The notes under the pieces were generated by a model. The model was not told the origin of the DNA, searched no databases, and saw only the letters and a list, made by a program, of their open reading frames with translations. From assembly GCA_017542475.1 (NCBI GenBank), contig JAFXXD010000017.1:1-50105 (forward strand): a stretch of 50,105 nucleotides of DNA. The letters are read 5' to 3'. The translations under genes were made by a program, and so were the position numbers. Below, piece after piece: positions 14,911 to 22,966 of the stretch. The stretch's first letter is position 1. The number at the start of each line of letters is the position of its first letter. The stretch comes from Ruminococcus sp. Lineage in GTDB: Bacteria; Bacillota; Clostridia; Oscillospirales; Ruminococcaceae.

Positions 14911-16584
14911 TCACTTAAGATCAGCTGCTGTACAACCCTTAGAAATGTCTACAAGGTGAACAATGCTCTTGATGATAGCATCGGAGTCGTTAGCGTCAAG
15001 ACCCTCGCCGCCCTTAGCGTCGCAGCAGTCAGCGTTAACCTTACCCTGATCCTTCATATCGTAAGAAGAAGCGTCGTTGAGGTACTTGTTGAGAACAACT
15101 ACGTCAGCGATGTTAACCTTACCGTCGCAGTTTGTATCACCGTAAACAACGCCGGCAGGTGTTGTTGCTGTTGTGTCAGCAGCTGTAGCTGTTGTTGTAG
15201 CTGTTGTGTCTGCAGCTGTAGCTGTTGTTGTGGGCTGAGTTGTTGTTGTGCCTTCCTCGGAAGCAGTTGTTGAACCGCCGCCTGTAACCTCGAGCTTACC
15301 TGTCTGGAGGTTAGCATCGAACTCAACGCCGTTGTAGCCGTCTTCAACTACGTGGAATCTGTCGAGCTTCCACTCGTATGTTCCGGGTGTAGCGTCAGCA
15401 GGAACTGTGATAGCGAACTTAGCAACTGCCTTGGAGGTATCGATCTCCTGAGGCTCACCTGAATCGAGAGTATCGCAGTACCATGTACCGTTGATCTCGT
15501 TGTACTCAGGCTTTGTAGAGATAGCTGAGCATCTTACAGTTGACATTGTGGATGTAGCGCCCTTGATAGGAAGGTTAGCGTCGATAACCTGTGCAACGAA
15601 CTGAGCTGCCTTACGGTTGCTGCCGTTCTCGCAGATGATGTCAACGTTAACTGTGCCGCCAGCCTCAACTGTAGCATCCTTGGGCTTGATGATGAACTTC
15701 TCATCAACCTCATCGCTTGTCGATGAACCGCCGCCCTGGGTTGTTGTAGCAGCCTGAGTTGTTGTAGCAGCTGTTGTTGTAGCAGCTGTTGTTGTAGCAG
15801 CTGTTGTGCCCGAGCCCGAGCCCTCGATAGTGATGTCGAGGCTCTTGAGTGTGAGCTTGCTGTTGGAATCAGTCATCTTGCCGGCAGCTGTCTCGATCAT
15901 GCATGCTCTGTTGTCAGGATAATCTGCATCGGGAGCATACTTACAGAAGTCGATAGTATATGTGCCTGCGGGTGTACCCTTAGCGAACACTACATCCCAT
16001 ACACATACGGGATATGAATCAGACTTGTCGCCCGACCATGAATATGTGCCGCTTGTAGGACCTGTGTAAGCGATAGAGCCGAAAGCGTTGTCTGTACCTG
16101 CGGACTTGGAGTTGAGCTCTGCGAATTCCTGACCCTTAACTGTTGCCGAGAAGTAATCTCCGTCCTCGTCGTCGTTAACGATCTTGCCTGCAAAGCCAAC
16201 GAGTGTCTTTGTGCTGCCGCTGCTTCCTGCAAGAGTGAAGCTCTGAGCAGAAGCAAAGTAATCAGAACCAGCCTTGTGCTTAACAAACTTTACATAAGAA
16301 TTGGAAGCATCTCCGTCAGAGGACTTAACTGTGAACTGAGCGGAAAGTGTCTGTGAGTCATTTGTATCCTCTACGAGGAAGAGACCTACAGGGATTGTAA
16401 CCTCGCCTGCTGAAATAGCGTCAGCAGAGATCGTTGAACTTACCTCTTTGCCGTTAACATCAAGGAAAGTACGGAGCTCAAAGCCCTTTGTAGCGTCAGC
16501 AGCACCTGTTGCAAAAGGAACAGCCGAGCTTACCATCGATGCAGCCATAGCAAGTGAAGCAGCTGCAGAAATAAGTTTCTTCAT
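14911..16584 (-). CDS. scaA: ScaA: small scaffoldin with cohesin-like module, cohesin and dockerin
   Basis: 557-residue scaffoldin: signal peptide (1-28), N-terminal module (about 33-255) that I read as a divergent or enlarged cohesin, Thr/Ala/Gln linker, canonical cohesin (about 294-433), Thr/Ala linker, dockerin (480-550) beginning VVYGDTNCDGKVNIADVV. The second cohesin is nearly identical to ScaB cohesin 2. By analogy with R. flavefaciens, its dockerin binds the second-kind cohesins of ScaB and its cohesins hold enzymes. It sits between scaC and scaB and is probably co-transcribed with them (110-nt and 56-nt gaps, no clear terminator). RBS GAAAGGAAT precedes the ATG. The role of the N-terminal module is the uncertain part. 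Confidence 0.87.
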   Translation of the reverse strand: MKKLISAAASLAMAASMVSSAVPFATGAADATKGFELRTFLDVNGKEVSSTISADAISAGEVTIPVGLFLVEDTNDSQTLSAQFTVKSSDGDASNSYVKFVKHKAGSDYFASAQSFTLAGSSGSTKTLVGFAGKIVNDDEDGDYFSATVKGQEFAELNSKSAGTDNAFGSIAYTGPTSGTYSWSGDKSDSYPVCVWDVVFAKGTPAGTYTIDFCKYAPDADYPDNRACMIETAAGKMTDSNSKLTLKSLDITIEGSGSGTTAATTTAATTTAATTTQAATTTQGGGSSTSDEVDEKFIIKPKDATVEAGGTVNVDIICENGSNRKAAQFVAQVIDANLPIKGATSTMSTVRCSAISTKPEYNEINGTWYCDTLDSGEPQEIDTSKAVAKFAITVPADATPGTYEWKLDRFHVVEDGYNGVEFDANLQTGKLEVTGGGSTTASEEGTTTTQPTTTATAADTTATTTATAADTTATTPAGVVYGDTNCDGKVNIADVVVLNKYLNDASSYDMKDQGKVNADCCDAKGGEGLDANDSDAIIKSIVHLVDISKGCTAADLK

Positions 16585-16694
16585 TTGTAATAATTCCTTT
16601 CTTTAGGTTTTTACGCCTATTAATAACTTATGATTTGGGTTTGTATTCCTTTGTAAGGGGGACAAATCAGATAATCTTCGGATAATCGTATCGC

Positions 16695-17579
16695 TTAAAG
16701 AGAGCTTATAGCACCTGCGTCAAGCTTCTGGATCATAAGAGCGTCATTAGCAGTGATGCCTGCTGCGCCGTCAACGTCGCCGTTGACCTTACCCTGAGGC
16801 TTGAGGTCGTACTTGTCCTTGTTAGCGATAGACTGGAGAATAGCTACTGCATCAGCGATCGTAACCTTGCCGTCTACGTTAGCGTCGCCCTTGAGTGTTA
16901 CTTCAAGAGTGCTGCCGCCCTGTGTAGTGGTCGCAGCCTGAGTTGTTGTATCAGCCTGAGTAGTCACTGTAGTAGTTGCAGTGGTACCCTGACCGATCGT
17001 TACGCTGCCGGCATTAGCCTTGACATTGAAGTTGACCTTAACGCCATCTTTAAGGTAACCGCAGTCGAAAGCGTCGTTCTTCACGCCCGAACCAGAATAT
17101 GTCTCACGGTCAGTAGGAACGATGGAGATCTCGGAAACTGTTCCGTCAGCTACACCGCTTGCAACGGTACCGCTGATAGTACAGAATGTACCCTCACCCT
17201 TCAGCCACTTGGACGAATCATCAACAGATGTCGACCATGCTACGCTGATAAGCCCCTCTTGTGAATAGTCGCCGAAATTCGGAAGCATTGACGATGATGA
17301 ATCGCCGCTTACGCTCCCTGCCAGCGCACCTGCCTTAATGTCGGTGATTGTGAGAACCTTCGGATCGTACTTGATAGCAAAGTTGCAGCACTGGAGACCA
17401 GTACTCGGGATGTCAGACAGTGACACATCCACTGAAAATGCCCCTCCTGCCTCCGCGTTAGTCTTGCTGGCGGAAATCTGCACTGTTTCGTCAGCCGCAA
17501 CAGCGGGAGCGATTGAGCAAACTGAAAGTGAAAGCATCGCTGCAGCCATAGCTCCGATGACTATCTTTTTTGTCTTCAT
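16695..17579 (-). CDS. scaC: ScaC: adaptor scaffoldin with one cohesin and a dockerin
   Basis: 294-residue secreted adaptor. Signal peptide (1-29), cohesin (about 31-196, with GLQCCNFAIKYDPKVL as in type I-like cohesins), Thr/Gln linker, dockerin (231-294; GDANVDGKVTIADAVAILQ and a second loop GAAGITANDALMIQ). In R. flavefaciens ScaC is the adaptor that docks on ScaA and swaps in another set of enzymes. Its dockerin closely resembles that of the GH5 cellulase at 32.3 kb, so both probably use the same cohesin sites (inference). ATG 17579 is chosen over one 7 codons earlier because the intervening bases are the AAGGAGG ribosome site. First gene of the sca cluster. Confidence 0.87.
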   Translation of the reverse strand: MKTKKIVIGAMAAAMLSLSVCSIAPAVAADETVQISASKTNAEAGGAFSVDVSLSDIPSTGLQCCNFAIKYDPKVLTITDIKAGALAGSVSGDSSSSMLPNFGDYSQEGLISVAWSTSVDDSSKWLKGEGTFCTISGTVASGVADGTVSEISIVPTDRETYSGSGVKNDAFDCGYLKDGVKVNFNVKANAGSVTIGQGTTATTTVTTQADTTTQAATTTQGGSTLEVTLKGDANVDGKVTIADAVAILQSIANKDKYDLKPQGKVNGDVDGAAGITANDALMIQKLDAGAISSL

Positions 17580-18012
17580 GATTTTTTCCTCCTTCTTCAT
17601 TAATGTTATATAACAAAGGAACAGGTGCCCCTTTTATTATATCGTGTCTTAGAGTGCAGCCTTTTGCTGCTGTCTGCGGGAACCGCGACATGAACAAACA
17701 CAGTCCTGCGCGCGAAAAAGCTGTCCGTACAGCCTGCGGAGTATGTACACACCGCACACGGTGAGCGGACGATCACGCCGCAGTGATCAATCGTAAGACG
17801 CATCACACTGCCGTGACGGGATGTCAATCCCAAAATCCATATTTATTCACGATTTCATTATATAACAGGTCAGAAAAAAAGTAAATAGGTTTATTCCGTT
17901 TTTGGTATTTTATATAAACATTCCACCTGTTTTTTGCACGGTTTGCACAATCGGAAATTTGTCTGATTTCTCCCGCGAAAACGTCTTTATGAACAGAATG
18001 TGAACAAATTTA
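17580..18012. other. scaC upstream region
   Basis: About 430 bp without a gene. It holds the scaC ribosome site, a small inverted repeat GATCAC/GTGATC (17771-17788), a second pair around 17758-17816 and an AT-rich stretch after 17860. A TTGACA exists on the minus strand at 17822-17827, but I find no well-placed -10 box, so the scaC promoter is not settled. Confidence 0.4.
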
Positions 18013-19284
18013 TTATTTGTCCAGCTTCTGAAATTCAGCAGGCATACTCTCGTTAATTATATCATTAAGTATGTCCCAGCTGAAGCTCGTATAGGTGCCC
18101 TGAGGTATCGCGTAGGGCACTCCGTGCACCGCCGCAAGCTCGGGGGTGTATTTGCTGTAGGGATAGACCGCCAGATTTGCGAAATCAGGCGATTCGTAGT
18201 GGATAATATTCGGGATAGCTCCCACATTTTCGAGCGTTATCTCGCCCGTCTCGCCGTCCATTACGATGTCAAAATCAGGCATCTCGCCGACGAGGTTGAA
18301 GTTATCGGTCTGACAGCAGATGAAGTTGCCCATCGAGTAGTAAACGAAGCCCTTTGTGCCGTCATCGCGCGTTATCCATTCCATAGTCTCCGCGGTGTGG
18401 GTGTGACAGCCGAGTATCACGTCCGCGCCCCAGTTGACCATCTTGTTCGCGAGGTCTATGCGGTCCTGCGAGACCTCGTGAGTGTCCTCGACTCCCCAGT
18501 GAGCCGAAACTATGACAACGTCCGCCATTTCCTTGGCTTCCTTTATCTGACGCTCGATGACGTCCTCCTCCGCGTTCATCACAACGCGCAGAGGGCAGCC
18601 TGCGGGGAACTCGAAGCCGTTGATATGCTCTGCATACGCAAGGAAGGCTATCTTCACGCCGTTCACCTCGCGGATGCGTATATCGTTTGCGTCCTCCTCG
18701 TTGAGATAGGCGCCGAGCACAGTGAGGTCGTTCTCCTTCGCCTTGTCGTTCCAGAAGTTGATGGACTCCTCGAGAGCTTCTGCTCCGAAATCGAGCAGGT
18801 GGTTGTTAGCCATTGTGAAAACGTCGAAACCAAGGTCGATCACCGCATCTGCGACCTCGGGAGGCGAATTGAACAGGAGAGCGCCGCCGTTAGCGCCGCG
18901 TATCTCGTTGCTCTGGCTGATTATCGTCTCCTGATTGAGTATGGCGACGTCAGCGTCCTCCACGATGTACTTCACGTTCTTGTAGAGCGGCTTGAAATCG
19001 AACCTTTCGCCGGGTCCTGCTAGTTTTTCCGCATTCTTGTACACCGAGTAGTGGATGAGGTTGTCACCCGCTGCCACAACGTGTACACGCTTGTCCTCGG
19101 GGACAGGCTCTGTCGTGGGCTCTTCGGTCGGAGCCTCGGTAGTTGTCTGCGGAGCACTGCTTTCGCGCGAGCTTCCGTCTGCTCCCGAGCCGCCTACCAC
19201 CTTCGTGGCACAGCTGACACCCGACACAAGAATGACCGCCAGAACTGCTATCGCAGCTGCGGCACGACCTTTTCTCAACTTCAT
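18013..19284 (-). CDS. CapA-family (PGA_cap) metallophosphatase-like lipoprotein
   Basis: 423-residue exported protein of the CapA/PgsA family (PGA_cap). The family is related to calcineurin-like phosphatases and is linked to poly-gamma-glutamate capsule in Bacillus. Visible motifs: AAGDNLIH, AILNQETI, ANNHLLDFG, SAHWGVEDT and ILGCHTHT, the expected metal-site segments. The N-terminus is basic and hydrophobic and ends in VSGVSC, an imperfect lipobox, followed by a Ser/Thr/Glu-rich linker. No pgs/cap partners are nearby, so capsule synthesis is not supported here; such orphan homologues are common in gut Bacillota with unknown substrate. Monocistronic with its own promoter. Confidence 0.85.
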   Translation of the reverse strand: MKLRKGRAAAAIAVLAVILVSGVSCATKVVGGSGADGSSRESSAPQTTTEAPTEEPTTEPVPEDKRVHVVAAGDNLIHYSVYKNAEKLAGPGERFDFKPLYKNVKYIVEDADVAILNQETIISQSNEIRGANGGALLFNSPPEVADAVIDLGFDVFTMANNHLLDFGAEALEESINFWNDKAKENDLTVLGAYLNEEDANDIRIREVNGVKIAFLAYAEHINGFEFPAGCPLRVVMNAEEDVIERQIKEAKEMADVVIVSAHWGVEDTHEVSQDRIDLANKMVNWGADVILGCHTHTAETMEWITRDDGTKGFVYYSMGNFICCQTDNFNLVGEMPDFDIVMDGETGEITLENVGAIPNIIHYESPDFANLAVYPYSKYTPELAAVHGVPYAIPQGTYTSFSWDILNDIINESMPAEFQKLDK

Positions 19285-19328
19285 CTTAATCGTCCCTTTC
19301 AGCGCGGGAGGTACACTTCCGCGACTAT

Positions 19329-19357
19329 ATTATATCACATTGTTTTTCCAATTGCAA
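19329..19357 (-). promoter_or_regulatory. Promoter of the CapA-family gene
   Basis: On the minus strand, TTGCAA (19352-19357), 17-nt spacer, TATAAT (19329-19334). About 20 nt further upstream lies the inverted repeat GACTGTA-TAAT-TACAGTC (19376-19393), a possible operator. Confidence 0.6.
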
Positions 19358-19504
19358 TTACTAATTGTATGATTAGACTGTATAATTACAGTCAGTTTTA
19401 TTTGGTAATTAATTGGATTAAGGCTGATTTTCGCCTATTTATAGCCATTTTATCAGCTGACAAATCGTGTTCCAAGCCTTCTTTGTCAGTTTTAACGAAT
19501 TTTT

Positions 19505-20509
19505 CTAACTATTTTTGTTCATTCTGCTATTCTGTAATTCTATGAACTCGTTTGCGAGGCTCTCAGCCTCCGCATATGACGAGAGCTGATAGCACCTTCC
19601 GCGGAATTTTGCCGAGCCGTAAAAACCGTTCATATACCACGACGCGTGCTTGCGCGCCTCGTGCATAGCAAGCTCCTCGCACTTGGGGCTGAGCTCCAGC
19701 ATCAGGCGTATGTGCTCGAGCATCACCCGCATACACTCCTCCACCGTCGGCGGGACGTACCCGCGCCCCTCTATCGCTGCCTCTATTTCCCCGAAGATGA
19801 ACGGGTTTCCGTAGCTTCCCCGCCCTATCATCACGAGGTCGCAGCCCGTCTCCTCGTACATCCGCAGGCACGAAGCCGCGTCCGTGACGTCGCCGTTGCC
19901 GATGACGGGTATGCTCACCGCCTGCTTTACATCGCGGATAACGCCGATATCAGCGCTCCCGCTGTAGAACTGGTCTCGGGTGCGCCCGTGGACGGCTATC
20001 GCTGCCGCTCCCGACGCTTCGAGAGCCTTTGCCATCTCCGCAGCGTTGACCGTGTCCGCCGACCAGCCGCTGCGTATCTTCACTGTAACGGGGACTTCTC
20101 CCGCCGCCTTAACGGCAGCCTCGGTGATGTCCGCAGCAAGCCTTATATCCTTCATCAGCGCCGAGCCTGCTCCCGTGCCGACTACCTTCGGAACAGGGCA
20201 GCCCATATTTATGTCGATGATGTCGGGCTTGAAGCCGAGCACTATCTTGACCGCCTCCGCCATAAAGTCGGGCTCGCTGCCGAAGAGCTGCACCGCCATG
20301 GGACGCTCGCCGTTCGTGACCGTGCATAGCTCCGCGGTCTTGCGGTCGCTGTAGCATATCCCCTTCGCGGACACCATCTCGCTGACCGTGTACGCCGCTC
20401 CGAAGCGCTTGCACATCAGGCGGTAGGCTCTGTCGGCTACTCCCGCCATCGGAGCGAGCGCGGCAGTCCTCTTTATCTCAACGCCGCCTATTTTTACCGT
20501 ATCAGCCAT
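19505..20509 (-). CDS. dusB: tRNA-dihydrouridine synthase
   Basis: FMN-dependent enzyme that reduces specific uridines in tRNA D-loops, 334 residues, the usual length. Diagnostic segments: LAPMAGVADRAYR, QLFGSEP, INMGCPVPKVVGTGAGSALM with the catalytic Cys, VKIRSGW, VHGRTRDQFY, GNGDV and GRGSYGNPFIF. These fit the DusB group of Bacillota. It overlaps the end of the GtrA-family gene by 8 nt and is read from the same promoter. Cytoplasmic; no anomaly seen. Confidence 0.93.
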   Translation of the reverse strand: MADTVKIGGVEIKRTAALAPMAGVADRAYRLMCKRFGAAYTVSEMVSAKGICYSDRKTAELCTVTNGERPMAVQLFGSEPDFMAEAVKIVLGFKPDIIDINMGCPVPKVVGTGAGSALMKDIRLAADITEAAVKAAGEVPVTVKIRSGWSADTVNAAEMAKALEASGAAAIAVHGRTRDQFYSGSADIGVIRDVKQAVSIPVIGNGDVTDAASCLRMYEETGCDLVMIGRGSYGNPFIFGEIEAAIEGRGYVPPTVEECMRVMLEHIRLMLELSPKCEELAMHEARKHASWYMNGFYGSAKFRGRCYQLSSYAEAESLANEFIELQNSRMNKNS

Positions 20510-21017
20510 TGGCTTCCTCTGTAGGCGCTGCCTCGGGCTCGCCCTTCTTCTTGCGGAACACGAACACCTTGCTGATGACGTAGTTGAGTATCAGCACGAG
20601 CACGTTCGCGAACACCTTGACAGCCCAGTAGTTCAGTCCGAGCCACGCAAAGCCCAGTCTCATAACTACCCACTCCACCGCGAGAGTAAATACTCGTCCG
20701 CCGTAGAACTTGCCGCCCTCGACGATAAGAGCCTTCGCGCCCTTTACGGTCGAGTCGAACACCCACACTCTGTTGGTGAGGTAGGCGAACGTCACTGCGC
20801 ACACCCACGAGAAGACGGTGCTGATATCGCTGACGGCATCTGCGCCGAAGCCGCCCCACTTCTCGAGCACCCACTTCGCGAAGCCCGCCGCCACAAAGCT
20901 GACAACGGTGGTAAGTCCGCCGAAGAACAGGTAGAGCCACTTGTCCTCGTAGTTTAAATACAGGTCACGTATCGGCTTCGGGAAAACCGACACTATCTTT
21001 CTGATAAGCTTTTTCAT
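20502..21017 (-). CDS. GtrA-family membrane protein
   Basis: 171-residue protein with four hydrophobic segments. It matches the GtrA family (LYLFFGGLTTVVSF; second half ALNYVISKVFVF-like), small membrane proteins that help move lipid-linked sugars across the membrane or partner glycosyltransferases. A basic segment ends the hydrophobic core and an acidic, Ala/Pro-rich tail follows. RBS AAGGAAG lies before the ATG. Co-transcribed with dusB, with no functional link evident. No glycosyltransferase adjoins it, so the carried sugar is unknown. Confidence 0.85.
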   Translation of the reverse strand: MKKLIRKIVSVFPKPIRDLYLNYEDKWLYLFFGGLTTVVSFVAAGFAKWVLEKWGGFGADAVSDISTVFSWVCAVTFAYLTNRVWVFDSTVKGAKALIVEGGKFYGGRVFTLAVEWVVMRLGFAWLGLNYWAVKVFANVLVLILNYVISKVFVFRKKKGEPEAAPTEEANG

Positions 21018-21049
21018 TCTATGCTTCCTTTCAAATGCGATACTCTATA

Positions 21050-21078
21050 ATAATACCAGTATTTGCCGAATTTTTCAA
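21050..21078 (-). promoter_or_regulatory. Promoter of gtrA-dusB
   Basis: On the minus strand, TTGAAA (21073-21078), 17-nt spacer, TATTAT (21050-21055), about 30 nt before the GtrA-family start. Confidence 0.5.
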
Positions 21079-21118
21079 GTGCTTTTCAAAAAATTAACAA
21101 TAATTGACGTATCAACGC

Positions 21119-21162
21119 AAAAAAGGAAAGCTGCCGCAGGTATTCCCACGGCAGCTTTCCTT
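21119..21162 (-). terminator. Terminator downstream of spoIIID
   Basis: A 14-bp stem (AAGGAAAGCTGCCG at 21123-21136 with 21149-21162) and a T run on the minus strand. It would end transcripts coming from spoIIID, about 550 nt upstream. Confidence 0.75.
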
Positions 21163-21369
21163 ATCTGAAAAGGTGTGTTTATAAAACGCTCGGAGGTATA
21201 TTGAGCGCTGAAACGGTTGTTGGCTATATGTAAATCTCTCTGTTCTGTGACTTCATTATAGCCCATTCCCGCAGCAAATGCAATAACAGGCGGGTCAAAG
21301 TTTGAATACAAGTCAGTATACAGCGGTTACAGAATCACTACAACGGTGACAGAATGTGCAAATAACTAT

Positions 21370-21508
21370 TGTAGGGACGCGCATTGCGCGTCCGCAATCA
21401 CGTAAACGGCGGTCGATATGGGATTTTCGGACGACCAATGGTCGTCCCTACACAGTGTTATTTCATACCGCTGCGGTAAATGTCGGGCGGCGGAACGCCG
21501 CCCCTACA
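21370..21508. repeat. Cluster of three TGTAGGG-family hairpin repeats
   Basis: Units at 21370-21395 (GACGCGC/GCGCGTC), 21428-21452 (GACGACC/GGTCGTC, inverted) and 21484-21508 (GGCGGCG/CGCCGCC, inverted). Stems differ in sequence but stay perfectly paired with a 2-3 nt centre. The rest of 21163-21716 shows no gene. Confidence 0.85.
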
Positions 21509-21716
21509 ATCTGAGCTCTGAGTTCTTTTCCCCGCTGTAATAATTTTCTTTGTCGCCTTTTGACGGTTTCTGCATAGAATAGAAGTAAACAGCCGTGTGA
21601 CAGCTGCCGCTCCGGAGTGGCTGACGTCAGTGATGCATCGGTGCTGCCCGTGGACAGCTCCCGAGGGATATGCGCTGTCAGACGTCTGTTTTCATATATA
21701 TGCAGAGGGGATACGT

Positions 21717-21992
21717 TCAGTATCCCCTCCTGTGCTTTGCTATTTCCCTGTATTTTTCACGCGTGGCAAGTCCTCCGCGGATATGCCGCTCCTGCTTGTT
21801 TACCTCGAGAACGTCCCTGACGAGCGCGTACAGCTCGGGGTCTTCCTTTTTCAGCCGCTCGCTGACGTCCTTGTGCACCGTGCTCTTGGATATGCCGAAC
21901 TGCTTCGCAGCGGCGCGGACGGTCGTCCTGTTGTCGAGTATGTACCGTCCGAGTGTGACTGCCCGCTGAGCGGGTGGTATTTTCAAGTGCAT
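21717..21992 (-). CDS. spoIIID: Stage III sporulation transcriptional regulator SpoIIID
   Basis: 91-residue DNA-binding regulator of the mother cell during sporulation. It matches Bacillus SpoIIID along its length: helix-turn-helix AAKQFGISKSTVHKDVSERL and the tail KQERHIRGGLATREKY (RHLRGGEATKLKY in B. subtilis). The start is ambiguous. AAGGAG sits only 2 nt before ATG 21992 but 8 nt before a TTG at 21986, and the TTG start would give an N-terminus of the same length as in B. subtilis. Upstream, GCATATA and GAATAGAC loosely resemble a sigma-E promoter. Its presence indicates a real endospore programme. Confidence 0.93.
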   Translation of the reverse strand: MHLKIPPAQRAVTLGRYILDNRTTVRAAAKQFGISKSTVHKDVSERLKKEDPELYALVRDVLEVNKQERHIRGGLATREKYREIAKHRRGY

Positions 21993-22095
21993 CACTCCTT
22001 CGTCTATTCTGCGGACAATAATATATATGCAGGATAAACGAAGAAAATGTGTTCATTGCAGCTCGGACAGGCGGACGCTCCCTACAGCCGAAAGC

Positions 22096-22278
22096 TCAGT
22101 TCTGGTGACGGACAACTCCGTATTCGTCATCGAGGCGGTAGTACGGGCAGGCGTAGTTCGTGCCCTGTATGAAGCGTCCCATTTCGTCCTCGTCGAGGTC
22201 TACCATACATACGTAGCAGTCGCAGTCCTCGTCGTAGACGTAGTTGGTGCAGGTCTCGCAGTTTGTTGCAGTTTTCAT
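22096..22278 (-). CDS. Small Cys-rich protein, DUF6472-like
   Basis: 60-residue protein with six cysteines, starting MKTATNCETCTNYVYDED and ending in an ACPYYR segment. The CxxC ... C ... C pattern and the LDEDEMGRF stretch match small zinc-binding-like proteins of Clostridia (DUF6472 as I recall it). The start is set by AAAAGGAGG 6-7 nt upstream; an earlier in-frame ATG lacks one. A TGTAGGG-family hairpin lies just upstream, in what should be the 5' leader. Function unknown. Confidence 0.75.
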   Translation of the reverse strand: MKTATNCETCTNYVYDEDCDCYVCMVDLDEDEMGRFIQGTNYACPYYRLDDEYGVVRHQN

Positions 22279-22297
22279 ATGTATCCTCCTTTTCGTG

Positions 22298-22323
22298 CGG
22301 GGCGATGTGGGCATCGCCCCCTA
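22298..22323. repeat. TGTAGGG-family hairpin repeat upstream of the DUF6472-like gene
   Basis: GGGGCGATG/CATCGCCCC with a short centre and CTAC at the outer edge, directly upstream of the ribosome site of the small Cys-rich gene. A degenerate relative is at about 22070-22086. Confidence 0.75.
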
Positions 22324-22329
22324 CTTCAG

Positions 22330-22445
22330 TCCTGTTGTAAATGCGTAATGCGTAATTTCGGTGTCCCTTCGGGACATATCAAAACTGTGTTTTCGTGTGC
22401 CGACAGCATTAATTCCGAATCCCGAATTCCGAATTCCGAATTTCA
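22330..22445. repeat. Interspersed element fused to the 3' end of gerC
   Basis: Low-complexity element: ATGCGTA repeated near 22340-22356, a TGTCCC-TTC-GGGACA hairpin near 22361-22375, and tandem AATTCCG units near 22412-22441. The tandem units are translated as the last residues of the short GerC (RNSEFGIRN), so the element appears to have inserted at or replaced the gene's 3' end. Confidence 0.6.
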
Positions 22446-22966
22446 CTTGTCCCGACAAAGCCCTCACGCGAGAGCACGGGCACCTCCGCACGCCTGTCGC
22501 CGCTGAGCAGCCCGCCGAGCACGGTCACGATGTCGCACCTGCCAAGGAGCTCCTGTGCCTGCGCGACCTTCACCGCTCCCTCAAGCTCCTCGGGCTTCCT
22601 CGCCGCGAGGAGTGCCGCACCGTCACCGACAGGACAGGCGACTATGCACGACGGCGACACCTTCCACTCACTGAGCATAAAATCGAGCGTTGCGGCGCTG
22701 TCACAGCCGTCGAGGACTATCAGCTCCGTGTAGCCCGTGAATATTTTGTGTCCGCCCGCGAGCTCCGCCGCCGTGCGTGCCGCCTCGGGCGAATCTGCGG
22801 CGACTGTCACGGGCTCGTCCTCCTCCGAGAAGAAGGCGAGTGTGACCGTGTCCCTGCCGATGACCGCCGCGCGGAGGTAGCTCTTGTCGCTGACATTGCC
22901 GTCCGAGGCGCAGCCCGTGAGAAGTCCTGCCGTGAGCAGTAAGGGTGCGAATCTAAGCCTTTTCAT
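22409..22966 (-). CDS. Ger(x)C-family germination lipoprotein, C-terminally truncated
   Basis: Third component of the GerA-type germinant receptor. 185 residues, against roughly 370-400 for the family. Signal peptide and lipobox LLTGC are intact. The visible part corresponds to the N-terminal domain (AAVIGRD..., TGYTELIVLDG, DFMLSEWKVSPSCIVACP). The last about 10 residues come from AATTCCG tandem repeats, not from GerC-like sequence, and no C-terminal remainder exists downstream. It overlaps the permease gene by 14 nt, so it is translated with the operon. Either it is an insertion-truncated gene or this lineage uses a short GerC. Confidence 0.75.
   Translation of the reverse strand: MKRLRFAPLLLTAGLLTGCASDGNVSDKSYLRAAVIGRDTVTLAFFSEEDEPVTVAADSPEAARTAAELAGGHKIFTGYTELIVLDGCDSAATLDFMLSEWKVSPSCIVACPVGDGAALLAARKPEELEGAVKVAQAQELLGRCDIVTVLGGLLSGDRRAEVPVLSREGFVGTSEIRNSEFGIRN

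Noticed and set aside
21075-21311. Possible 78-residue minus-strand protein
   Set aside because: It runs through the spoIIID-side terminator hairpin and has no good ribosome site or family resemblance.
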